Shown piece after piece: positions 9,376 to 18,943 of a stretch of 64,000 nt of DNA. Made by a program: the position numbers and the translations under genes. Under the pieces are notes generated by a model. That model was not told where the DNA came from and made no database searches. It was given only the letters and a program-made list of their open reading frames with translations. Where the stretch lies: assembly GCF_025370935.1 (NCBI RefSeq), contig NC_133490.1:4302909-4366908 (forward strand). The letters run 5' to 3'. This DNA comes from Choristoneura fumiferana. Its lineage: Eukaryota > Arthropoda > Insecta > Lepidoptera > Tortricidae. Within the stretch, counting starts at the first letter, position 1. Each line of letters opens with the position of its first letter.

Positions 9376-9600
9376 TAGTATGGATTTTTAAAAACTTCTG
9401 ACTTGAGGTAGCGTTCACAAGTTCGTATGTGACAATCGATTTGAACCCTGTTGCAGTCAACATTTGCCGCACTTGTTAAAAGAAACTTCATAAAGGCAGC
9501 AAAGACCCCCTGCGACAGGGTTCTACCTAGTGTCAATTACGAACTTTTCGAGGTATAGCTGTTGTCCCATTCATATTCAGTATTTTTAAGATGCTGCGAT

Positions 9601-9689
9601 CATCATCATCTCCGCTGTACGTACGCCCACTGTTGGACATAGGCCTTCCCCATAGACTTCCAGTTGCTTCGGTCGGCAGCCTCAAATGA
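9601..9689 (-). mobile_element. RTE-type LINE 3' tail with 13-bp target duplication
   Basis: An 89-bp insertion reads CATCATCATC...CCCACTGTTGGACATAGGCC and is flanked on both sides by AAGATGCTGCGAT (9588-9600 and 9690-9702). It is a severely 5'-truncated retroposition of an RTE-type LINE, whose longer relatives are at 56852-56985 and 57329-57616. The intact duplication implies a fairly young event. Confidence 0.85.
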
Positions 9690-9702
9690 AAGATGCTGCG
9701 AT

Positions 9703-10740
9703 ACGCGTCAACAATTTTGTGACATGGATCGTGATAGCGTATCTCGTGTCAATATTGTTAGTCTAATCCGCACAAATAATGTTTATTACACAACACCTAC
9801 CCTCATTTTTTAAATTTTTTATTTTCTTAAAACTAGACGCTAAATCATTTATCTGTATGTTCCACATCCAATCCATCTCAAAATAAAAATTTGAAATAGG
9901 AAAATGATAGCTTCACTTCTTTTGTTTATTTACTTTTCTTATTGAGTAGTTTTAATATTGACTGATTAGTTAATATTTCACGAGCTCGCAACTAGATGGC
10001 GTGACGTGTCTAAAGTTGAGTTTGTAACGCAAACTCGAACAAATGATTAATTAAAACGTTTTTATCTCAAAATGGTATCTTTACTGTCATTTTTCACTAT
10101 CAAAATTAAATAAGCAGTTAATGTTACTTTTTAATGGTGTCTTGAAATTTTATTTCTGTTGGGCATGTTCGTTAATCGCAGTGGCGGAGTTGTGGTGATT
10201 TATTTGGTTATAATGAAGTTTTTAACTGTCCACTCCGGGTGGTCCGTTTCTTCAGAGTGAGCCAGTATCTCGGGGAGCTGGTCTGAAATCCCCGACGCCT
10301 AAGTTTCTAACAACACCTGTCTTTCTGTATGTGTTCGAAACCAATTCAAGAAAATGAAAAAAAAAAAAAAAAACCTGGCACTTGACCATTTAGAGAAAAT
10401 CTCAACACTACTCGTGAAGAATATTTAACCACCTTTTTTAATATAAATTTGTGTTTTTTATTTACTTAAAACACAGTAAAAACTTGCTCACATATGCTTA
10501 CAAATCCTAACTAATATTATGTAGGAAAGGGCATTTTCACAAAAAAAAAATTTTTCAATTTTAGAAAAAAAAAAATATCCTACTTATAATCAAGAGCACG
10601 ATCGATTCCGATAGTTTAAACAATTCTTCCACACAAAAAACTCCGTTTTGGGACGTTCTTTTCATAAACTCTGTATGGGCGTCACAAAACTGACTCATAT
10701 GTATCAAAAATTAAATATACTTTGAAAGAAATGGTACACT
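9703..10740. other. No gene seen
   Basis: AT-rich DNA. A short GC-richer stretch at about 10190-10310 (ACTCCGGGTGGTCCG, CGGGGAGCTGGTCTG) has no partner in the window. A-tracts lie at 10357-10374 and 10540-10575. Confidence 0.4.
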
Positions 10741-11490
10741 TTTTAGGGTTCCGGAGCCAAAATGGCAAAAACGGAACCCTTATAGTTTCGCCGTGTCTGT
10801 CTGTCTGTCTGTCCGTCCGTCCGCGGCTTTGCTCAGGGACTATCAATGCTATAAAGCTGTAATTTTGTACGAATATATGTGAAATATGCCGACAAAATGG
10901 TACAATAAAAAATAAAAAATATATTTTTTTTAGGGTACCTCCCATAGACGTAAAGTGGGGGTGATTTTTTTTTCTTATCCAACCCTATAGTGTGGGGTAT
11001 CGTTGGATAGGTCTTTTAAAACCATTAGGGGTTTGCTCAGACGATTTTTCGATTCAATGATTTTTTTTGCGAAATATTTAACTTTAAAGTGCAAATTTTC
11101 ATTAAAATCAAGCGTCCCCCCCCCCTCTAAAATCTAAACCGGTGGGTGGAAAAATTTGAAAAAATTCAAGATGGTAGTAAGTATATCAAACTTTCCAGGA
11201 AAACTATAACGGCTAAGTTTGCTTGAGAATTATTGCTAGTTTTACTCTTAAATAGCAGCCTAACGTATAAAATAATAAATAAATATCATGGGACACTTGA
11301 CACCAATTGATCTAGTCCCAAACTAAGCAAAGCTTGTACTATGGACACTAGGCAACGGATAAACATATACCTAAACTTGGAATATTCCGTATAAAATACA
11401 AAATCCTTAGAAAAATATTACTTAATTTTGTCGTAATGGCTACGGAACCCTATTTTGGGCGTGTCCGACACGCTCTTGGCCGGTTTTTTT
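10741..11490 (+). repeat. Element K, nearly complete copy with nested SINE piece
   Basis: It runs from TTTTAGGGTTCCGGAGCC through a CTGT/CCGT-rich block and a C-tract (about 11116) to GGCGTGTCCGACACGC and CTTGGCCGGTTTTTTT. I recognise both ends as those of a very abundant lepidopteran family; the start recurs at 18521 and the end at 7969 and 59188. There is no coding frame. The interior is interrupted by SINE-B sequence at 11268-11378. Confidence 0.65.
11268..11378 (-). mobile_element. SINE-B 3' fragment inside element K
   Basis: The reverse complement carries GTTTATCCGTTGCCTAGTG, CAAGCTTTGCTTAGTTTGG and GGTGTCAAGTGTCCCATG, matching the 3' half of the full SINE-B at 15666-15912. No head is present. 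Confidence 0.7.
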
Positions 11491-11599
11491 TAAACGCCTA
11501 TAAATACGAATCTGGACATGCTTGTTTGGATGCTCTCAAAGGAAGACCAGCGCCGTACTAACGCCGGCGCCGTCCGAACTACATTATTGCGTGACCGTG

Positions 11600-11831
11600 A
11601 TATGAATTGCTCGTGAGGCAGACATACCCACCTAGTTAGAGTTAATGCAGGTCATTCTCAATGGTTCCTGAACACATGATAGAGGTTTTAATATATGGAT
11701 GAAGATAAAATATTGTACGCAACTGTGCATAATTAAGCCTTAAACACTCATGTGACCCTGTTGTGACACTCGTGTTTTAAGGACCCCTATTACGATACCT
11801 ATAGTTGCATAAATAACTATACGGGGTGTGG
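11600..11831 (+). repeat. Repeat L, copy 1
   Basis: The block includes GAGTTAATGCAGGTCATTCT, CTGAACACATGATAGAGG and GTTTTAAGGACCCCTATTAC. The same order occurs reversed at 31385-31720, where a MITE interrupts it at the GAATGACCTGC|ATTAAC point that is continuous here (reverse complement GTTAATGCAGGTCATTC). No frame is seen. Confidence 0.6.
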
Positions 11832-12430
11832 CCTGTAATATGAGCAAATAGTTAAAACATAGACGGTTCTCGTCAAACTGAACAACATTAATTAGTTCAG
11901 CGACTTTTAAATATAATGGATTCTTTCGATTTTCCCTTTTTCATACAAATAAATTACTGCTATCAGTACCACATCCTAGAACCCAACTGACTTCGCCTGT
12001 CACGCTACAAACATCAAGCGGTTTAGTGATGTTTCGTCGAATAACGTTTGGCAACCTGTTTCATTTCGCAACTTTTCATTTCCCAACTGTTTAATATTTC
12101 TGAAACTGTAAATATTTCAGGATTTTTATAAAACGAACCTAACCTAACCTAAAGGGTTCTACACGATGGCCCTGAAATAAATCCTGAAATGTTTACAGTT
12201 TTAGAGTTTGCGAAATGAAAAGTTGCGAAATGAAACAAGTTGCCAAACGTTACGTTGCCAAAAGGCAGAACTCGACATCAAGCATTTAGCTTTACATTGC
12301 TTCTCCGAATAAACTTTAGTGTAATAAAAATTTAAAAAAAACTAATTATTTTTAAAAGTCGCTGACTGAACTAATGTTGTTCAGGTTGACGAGTACTTTC
12401 TATGTTTAAATTATTTGCTCATATTACAGG
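11832..12430. mobile_element. Long-TIR element M containing a second palindrome
   Basis: Arms of about 75 bp, starting CCTGTAATATGAGCAAAT (11832) and ending with its complement (12430), enclose 600 bp. A second palindrome (arms about 12043-12126 and 12180-12251, with TTTGGCAAC and GCGAAATGAAAAGTTGCG) lies inside, and three CCTAA units sit in its loop (12138-12152). It looks like one fold-back element inserted in another. No transposase is seen. Confidence 0.65.
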
Positions 12431-12518
12431 AAACACGCGGTAGAAAAAAAAAAATATCCTGTTTCATGTGTCAGATCACCGAAATTCTTCCCTGTCTAAA
12501 TGTGTGACGTAAATTATA

Positions 12519-13062
12519 CTGCTCAAAAGAAAATAAGGGCCTCGTGAATTTTACGGGTGAAATGAAAATACTAATAGTTCTTTGAACATTCCTTGTCTAA
12601 AAATGGTTTTATTCAATACAAGATAACACAGTACGGTATTTGACAACTCCTGATTTTCCCACATCTTAATATTATTATGAAAATATAGATATACAGATAG
12701 TGTTTAACGAAGAGAAAATAAATCGGTTGAAAATTGGATTAATAGTCGTGTTTTGAAAAATCTATATACCTGTCTCTTTCTCAAACGCTTTTCTCTATGC
12801 AGCAAGTATGGCGGTACTGGCGTGTGACGTCACATGCCAGTATGTCTTTCTCTGTCTAATCTTGAATTTCAAACCTTTATAACTTTGTTATTTGTAAAGG
12901 TAGCTTAAAAATTGTTTTTCTATTCGATAACAGGCATTGTATAGTTTTAATTTATAAAAAATATACAAAATAGTCAAATATATATATAAATATTCAATTA
13001 AAAACGCAAACATATTTTTGATTTCATTTTACCGGTGAAGGCCCTTGTATTCTTTTGAGTAG
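12519..13062. mobile_element. Tc1/mariner-like non-autonomous element
   Basis: Terminal inverted repeats of about 23 bp, CTGCTCAAAAGAAAATAAGG and, from the right end inward, CTACTCAAAAGAATACAAGG, are each flanked outside by TA (12517-12518 and 13063-13064). A TA target and this end structure fit Tc1/mariner. The interior is non-coding and carries TGACGTCACATGCCAG near 12827. Confidence 0.65.
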
Positions 13063-13870
13063 TAGGTATATTAAAAGATGGCCCCCAAAGTACACGCGTA
13101 GGCGCTGTGCTACTAATTTGAAAAGGCTACGGATTACGCGCTGTAGCCTCTACGAATAATCAGAAACAAATTGTATAATTACTATCAACCAATTTACTAT
13201 GTAGTATTTCATTTACATATATACTAGCCGTTATATAACACATAAAAACATAAAAATATTATGAGCAAGGAGCTCTTCGGTGAAGGACACCATTGTGAGA
13301 CAACTTTTATTCTCAAGCTAAAAATTCATCATTGTGTATTTAAACCTAAGTTTCCAACCCGTACTTGACCTGCGTGGGAATTACAGAACAAGTTCTCTCA
13401 ATTTGTGGAACGTATTTTGTGGCTCTGTATGAAAGTAGTAGTCGCACCTGTCAGCGTGGTGAAATAGGGCCCAGAAAATAACCAGATTCTATTCCTTGTT
13501 TCAGGAACGCGCCGAGTGAAAGAGACCGCCCTATAACGCCTTATGACGGAGCAGGACGGCAATAGGATGCGCGCTTCGCGAACAAAACACAACCGCGCCA
13601 GATAATACCGACTTTTCAAATTCGAAATTCGAACATTATAAAGCCGAGTGCAGACGTGGACATTTGGGTGCTCATAATTCATAATGGACTTGCCTTAATT
13701 TTGTTAGGTGTTGGGGGTGGTTAGATTAGAGGGAGGGGGGGAGAGTGTGATGCGGCGCCCGCGACACCGCATCCAGAGGCTACCAGAGAAGCAGCCTAGC
13801 TCGCTGGTCTGACGAAACCGTTAAGGTAAGGCCCTCTTTTATGATAAAAGTAAGTGGCGTGCATTTGGTC
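13063..13870. other. No gene seen; moderately GC-rich tract
   Basis: Around 13500-13830 the sequence is GC-richer than its surroundings (for example GATGCGGCGCCCGCGACACC) and ends with AAG|GTAAGG, which resembles a splice donor at 13826. I find no acceptor or frame to pair with it, so I do not call an exon. Confidence 0.35.
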
Positions 13871-14265
13871 AATGAGGGCTATCGCGTATGAATTCGCCGC
13901 TAGAGGCGCTAGTGTAGCGAGAGGTCTCCGAAATGTCAAATGTTTTTGGGTGAGCTACGCGGGTTTATTTATAATTAGAATAATTTTGTGACTATTTTGC
14001 AATACCTGAAATTAATTATGGCAAATATGCGTTACGGGGCAATGAATGTCTGTGTTTTGAGATAGTTTTGTCTTTCGCAAACCTTTGTCTTCCTTTTTTC
14101 CGAACAAAAATGCTCGATATTTTTATGGTACGGTTTTAAGGTGTTAAATATAATTTATGTAAATTTTGTTTTCACGCCCGTAATAACAAACTACCACTAT
14201 ACTTCTGGCAGGACCTTTGTCTACAGTGGCGCCAACTGGTGAACGCGAAAACGGTAACCATCATT
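13871..14265. mobile_element. TIR element B, copy 2
   Basis: It starts AATGAGGGCTATCGCG and is collinear with 757-1183. The right end (CCATCATT at 14258-14265) has diverged from the left terminus. It abuts a 35-bp hairpin and then the palindromic MITE at 14301. Confidence 0.6.
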
Positions 14266-14304
14266 CCAAGGTAGGCAGCTCAAGGCGTTGCCTACCCTGG
14301 AATG
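14261..14304. repeat. Hairpin joining two AATGAGG-type elements
   Basis: CATTCCAAGGTAGGCA on the left pairs with TGCCTACCCTGGAATG on the right around about 12 bases. It lies exactly between the end of element B copy 2 and the start of the 14301 MITE, so it may be a fused transposon-end junction. Confidence 0.55.
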
Positions 14305-14484
14305 AGGGTTTTCACAGAGGCGAAATACCGCTAGATGGCTTTAATATCGAGAGGTCCGTTTGTCGTTAGCTCATGATTGATTAAAAAACTAACTGAGCCA
14401 ATCGCAAGCAAACGTCAAACGTCAAATGGACCTCACGATATTAACGCCATCTAGCGATATTTCGCATCTGAAAAAATCCTCATT
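14301..14484. mobile_element. Palindromic MITE N (AATGAGG ends)
   Basis: AATGAGGGTTTTCACAGAGG at the left pairs with TCTGAAAAAATCCTCATT at the right. The arms continue through CGCTAGATGGC and GGACCTC for about 65 bp each. Shared AATGAGG termini place it with element B. It is non-coding. Confidence 0.7.
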
Positions 14485-15128
14485 GATCCAACGCACGCCT
14501 ATGCAGTTTATTCGACTACACGACGGGTGGTTATGTTTTTCGAGCGTGTGTGTGTAGTGCGTTTTACCACATGAGGTATCATTATATTCGTCATCGTCAA
14601 CTAATAACAATAAAAACTAATAAAAAAACAAGCCTAGTAATATATGATTTTTGTTAAGTAAGTTAATAACAGTAGGAACCCATCAAAAATCTAGACCGCT
14701 TCAACTTCAACTTCAACTTTTTGTTTTTGGCAACCGGTCGCTTTAGGTTAGCAACCACTACTGCCAATGACTCCTGACAGCAGCAAAAGTGTATATTGTG
14801 TTTGACCAGTTTTTAAAAAACAGTTTCTAAACGTTGGATGCCGTGAAGTGCTTGTTGCGTACCTAAAATAGACCGCCTCAAAAATTTCCAGTACATATCG
14901 GCTCGACGGCTCCGTCTTTTGAACTTTAGATTACTTGTTTGAGTTGTTTGTTTCTTTTTTTTTAGTTGCTATTTAAAGTTTTTTAAAGAAAACCAGGGTT
15001 TTTGACTTCTTTATGTATTAAGGTTATGTAAGTATACGTTATAGATATAAGCCTACTCATTGTGTGTAAAATTTATTTGAAACGCGCAGTAATGATTCTG
15101 GCCTTAGGTATAGCCGGTATAGATAACC
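14485..15128. other. No gene seen
   Basis: AT-rich DNA with three CTTCAA units at 14700-14717 and some unique mid-GC sequence near 14840-14940. No repeat partner in the window and no supportable frame. Confidence 0.4.
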
Positions 15129-15246
15129 ACGAATTTCAAAATTCGAACTTGGTGTCATGCCGTCCAGCTCACGCTAATGTTATTTAATACGAGAGTAAGC
15201 GAGACGGTATGATACGAACTGCGATTTTCGAATTTCATCGTAGCCC
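15129..15246. mobile_element. MITE J, degenerate copy
   Basis: Inverted arms GAATTTCAAAATTCGAACTT and TACGAACTGCGATTTTCGAA...GTAGCCC flank a centre with ATTTAATACGAGAGTAAG. This is the J family arrangement (GGGCTAC ends, CCGTCC, TTTAATACGAG). The left terminus is lost. Confidence 0.6.
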
Positions 15247-15665
15247 GCCCCCCCTCTGCTCGTCACCCCTCTGGCTCAACAGAAGCGTACCCTAACACAA
15301 GTATCCTCACATGACTCCATCCCTGTCTAATAGAATCATTAGCGATTGATAGAGCGGGACGCTTATATGTTTGTGCATTTCCTGTGTAAACGATGCCATC
15401 AATCGTGGTGCCAATACTTAGGTAATTTGTCGACTTGAAGCTGAATATTAAATATCGTTTTATCATTTTAGACCAGCATTTGACATTTGAGGGATATTCC
15501 CCGGATTCCCCTCAAAGTCGGGGAATACCTATAATAGGGTCATACATAACATTTTTTGAGATATTTCGTAAAGCAAAAAAACGAAGTCGAATCAACATGA
15601 GTCGAAAAAAGAGATTAAAGCTCTTTGGGCCTAAATTAAATAAATAAAATAATATCACGGATTTG

Positions 15666-15912
15666 GACGACCGGATGGCCAAGTGGTTAGAGAAACTGAC
15701 TACGAAGCTGGAGGTCCCGGGTTCGATTCCCGGCCGGGGCAGATATTTGTATGAATAATACGAATGTTTGTTCTCGGGTCTTGGATGTTTAATATGTATT
15801 TAAGTATGTATTTATCTATATAAGTATGTTTATCCGTTGCCTAGTGTCCATAGTGCAAGCTTTGCTTAGTTTGGGAGTAGGTCAATTGGTGTCAAGTATC
15901 CCACAATATATG
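15666..15912 (+). mobile_element. SINE-B, full-length tRNA-derived copy
   Basis: The tRNA-derived head (about 15668-15742) has A box TGGCCAAGTGG (15676-15686) and a perfect B box GGTTCGATTCC (15720-15730). The body (ATACGAATGTTTGTTCTCGG, GTTTATCCGTTGCCTAGTG, CAAGCTTTGCTTAGTTTGG) recurs in truncated minus-strand copies at 11268, 16268 and 36256. RNA polymerase III would transcribe it. The head folds as a tRNA relative but continues directly into the body, so it is not a tRNA gene. Confidence 0.88.
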
Positions 15913-16063
15913 TATATATATATGTATATGTATATGTAACTAAGCAAAGCTTTAATAGCTACCTATTTATGTCACGAGAGTTGAATGAATGATTAGTGAT
16001 TACACACACAACTACATGAACAACTGATAACATTAAAGAAGAATGAATGGAATGAATAAGTAA

Positions 16064-16204
16064 GGGGCTGTTTCACCATCCATTGATTAGTGTTAACTGA
16101 CGGTTAAATGTGATGCCGTCTCTGTTTGTTTTGTTCAAATAGACGAAGACGGCATCACATTTAACCGTCAGTTAACACTTATCAATGGATGGTGAAACAG
16201 CCCC
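16064..16204. mobile_element. Palindromic Harbinger-like MITE P, copy 1
   Basis: Almost perfect 58-bp arms begin GGGGCTGTTTCACCATCC and end with the complement, with TAA on both sides (16061-16063, 16205-16207). A TWA target duplication and GGGGCTGTTTCACC ends fit PIF/Harbinger. Copies 2 and 3 are at 27709 and 43125. A transcript would form a 58-bp stem. Confidence 0.8.
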
Positions 16205-16267
16205 TAAATGTCAAAATCCCGCTGTCACTACATGACATGTGCTTGTGTGCGTGACCTCAACTGTGTT

Positions 16268-16508
16268 GGCAGTACCTATACTATGGGTACGGGGCAACGG
16301 ATAAACATATAGATCAATACATAAATAAAAATACACTCATACTCATACTCTTTTATTGGTAATATCATTATTACATGTAATTTTGTTAAATTATTCTAAT
16401 ATATTCTAAGAACTAATTAATTAAATAATTTTCAGTAAATAATAGCCGTACTCCTCTAAGACTCGAGAACAAACATGCGTATTATACAAATATCTGCCCC
16501 AACCGAGG
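16268..16508 (-). mobile_element. SINE-B copy interrupted by an AT-rich insertion
   Basis: The SINE-B 3' body (GGGCAACGGATAAACATATA) at 16288-16330 and the head-proximal body (CGAGAACAAACATGCGTAT, ATATCTGCCCC) at 16463-16503 are separated by about 130 bases. These start with CTCATACTCATACTCTTTTA and resemble a short minus-strand retroelement tail. Confidence 0.6.
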
Positions 16509-16509
16509 A

Positions 16510-17700
16510 TCATTATTAGACAATATAGCAGAAGCCCTAAAAACGCCTAATGGTACTTAAATAACTTAACATATTATATATCTATCTATCTATATCTTTC
16601 TCCCTCCCTGTAAGGCTTACCATATTCTTTCAAACAGCAGCGTACGTATTAAAAATGCATCATTTAATATTCAAAGCAAAACATTCGTTCCGTTTCTCCT
16701 CATTGGTTCTCAAACTTATCGGTACTAACCCCCCCCCCCCTCGCATAAAATAAATAAAGTTAACACTCCACAAGGCCCCGGGTGAAATTAATTCGTGAAA
16801 ACCCAATTTTCTTCTTCTGAATTAAGTAGCTGTTTTGTTTTTTCATTGTTTGAGTTCATGAAATTTGGAGATACTTTTTAAGAATCAAGTACTATATAGC
16901 CTATTTAGTTAAAGGTTGAAGCGACTTTTAATTAAATTTAAATTTATTTATTAAGAAGTTACGTAAATTATAAGCGTACCTAATGCATATTTATCATTCA
17001 CTTGTTAAAGTATTTCCAAGTTTTTCCTTGTAGGTACTCGGTCCTCTCTATAGAACTCGACACACTAAATCAATTTTATTACAACCTCAAATTACCACAT
17101 TCCAAAACACTTTCTTCATTAGAAAAATCGTCTGCGAATCCATTATAATAACGAATAATTGTATCGTGACATGCAACGTTGGTCACAAGACATACTATTA
17201 CCAATTCTGTACTCGATCTCAAGCCAAATAGCGTTGATATTTCATTGGGAGTTGAGGGTGCTTGCGTCTCTTTGTCGCGATATGCTTTCGTAATTCTGAA
17301 GCGATTGAAGCCGCTTCATGTTTTTGGGTCGTCTTTATAATAGTCGAAAGGAAAGTTCGCTGCAGCGCTGCATGATTGTGTCGTGGATCGATGCGGTGGT
17401 GCGCGCGCAGGGTATGACGTCATACGCCGGGTGGGCCGGAACACTTTTGAATCCTTACTATACAATTGGATGTTAAACCATTATTAGGTATTAGTATAGA
17501 TTTTGTCCTCACATTTAAGCAACTGATTGAAAGTATTGACATGTAAAAGAAGCTTTTTAAAAATATTCATTACATACTAAATGGGCGAAAAGTTTTTGAT
17601 CGCATGTTTCTTATTTTGAGTAATACTTAGGTAGTTTTAGGTTTAGGTCTGAATAAATCTCGATTTGCCTTTGTATACCATTTATGTAAGTATAAAGGTT
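16510..17700. other. No gene seen
   Basis: Mostly unique AT-rich DNA with a C-tract at 16729-16741. A GC-richer patch at 17340-17450 (GTGCGCGCGCAGGGTATGAC, CGGGTGGGCCGG) has no partner here and no supportable frame. Confidence 0.4.
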
Positions 17701-17990
17701 TTTTTTTATTCGACTGGATGGCAAACGAGCAAGTGGGTCACCTGATATTAAATGATATTGTAACGGATAACTCACGTCTTAAACCTAGTTTAGCTCGACA
17801 TGTTTCGGGCTATTTCGTAGTCCTTCTTCTCAGGAGTAAGCGAACGCGACTCGGCGGCTGCCGCAACACGCACACTACGCGCCACCGCTCTCCGTTACAA
17901 TATCATTTAATATGAGTGAGTCTCACGGTAGTTTCAGGGTCACCTCATGGTAAGAGATTACCACCGCCCATAGACACCTACATTTTTCAA
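17701..17990 (+). repeat. Repeat E copy split by repeat D
   Basis: Repeat E reads TTCGACTGGATGGCAAACG to GGGTCACCT (17743) and resumes at GGGTCACCT (17937) into CATGGTAAGAGATTACCACC. The uninterrupted order is seen at 23091-23369. Confidence 0.7.
17744..17936 (+). mobile_element. Repeat D insertion with 9-bp target duplication
   Basis: The 193-bp insert is bounded by GGGTCACCT on both sides. An internal hairpin pairs ATTAAATGATATTGTAACGG (17747) with its complement (about 17892-17912). Its core (GGATAACTCACGTCTTAAA, CATGTTTCGGGCTA, ATGAGTGAGTCTCACGG) matches 3387-3520. The family is not known to me. The 9-bp duplication is compatible with a DNA transposon or a retroposon. Confidence 0.7.
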
Positions 17991-18520
17991 TTTGCCCTCC
18001 ATGGAAGTATACATTGGCTGTGACAAACGGACATACAAACATACACACGAATGATATGTGAATGTTCCACTTTGCCTTTTGAGGTACGAGTACGAAACAT
18101 AATTTTCTAAAAATATATTTATAAAACTATTTTTTTTACAAATCATTTGTCACGTCCTAACGGCTTAAAATAAAAATATCTAATAATAGATGATTTTAAC
18201 GGCCGGTTTGACCAATAAAATACCAACTTGAACTATAAATTAACTCCAACATATACATTTAGTACAAGTGATTGATTCAAAGACTAATTAACGCCCATTC
18301 TATGCGTACGCGCAATATCACAGTTGAAAATAAATCAAGTTGATAAAAAACGTTCACTTACTTGACTGGCATAGCATGGATATAAAACATATTTAGTACA
18401 GTAAAAATCTGCAGTGAAATAAGATATAACGTTAGTATATCTTACGTTGGGTGAGATAGATAGGTGAGCCCAAAATAATCTGTTGAGTGACAATTATCTA
18501 AATGAAGAAACATAGCATAT

Positions 18521-18742
18521 TTTTAGGGTTCCGTAGCCAAATGGCAAAAAACGGAGCCCTTATGGATTCGTCATGTCTGTGTGTCTGTCCGTCCGTGTCA
18601 CAGCCACTTTTTCCGAAACTATAAGAACTATATTGTTGAAACTTGGTAAGTAGATGTATTCTGTGAACCGCATTTTTCACACAAAAAGCAAGATTTTCAC
18701 ACAAAAATAGAAAAAAAAAACAATAAATTTTGGGGGTTCCTG
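18521..18742 (+). repeat. Element K, 5' part
   Basis: TTTTAGGGTTCCGTAGCC, then AACGGAGCCCTTATGGATTC, a CTGT/CCGT-rich block and GTTGAAACTTGGTAAGTAGA, collinear with the start of 10741-11490. It breaks off after GGGGGTTCCTG. Confidence 0.65.
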
Positions 18743-18943
18743 TTGCTTAATATTTTTATATCATTCAAAAATTAATATAGGCAATATTTTTTACTAACAG
18801 GATAATTGTATTTTGGTATTCATGAATGTCACTTCAGTAGCTTCTAAATAATTATAGCTATTTGTCTCCCACTTGTAATTCAAATTTAATTCGTTTCTGT
18901 GTGTGATGCTCATCAGGTACGCTTACGTGATATTGATATAGAT

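Noticed and set aside
12138..12152. Interstitial telomere sequence
   Set aside because: Only three CCTAA units, lying in the loop of a transposon palindrome; the similar triplet at 7272 is equally short.
15666..15742. tRNA gene
   Set aside because: The promoter boxes are perfect, but the sequence continues into a repeated body found at three other sites, so it is a SINE head.
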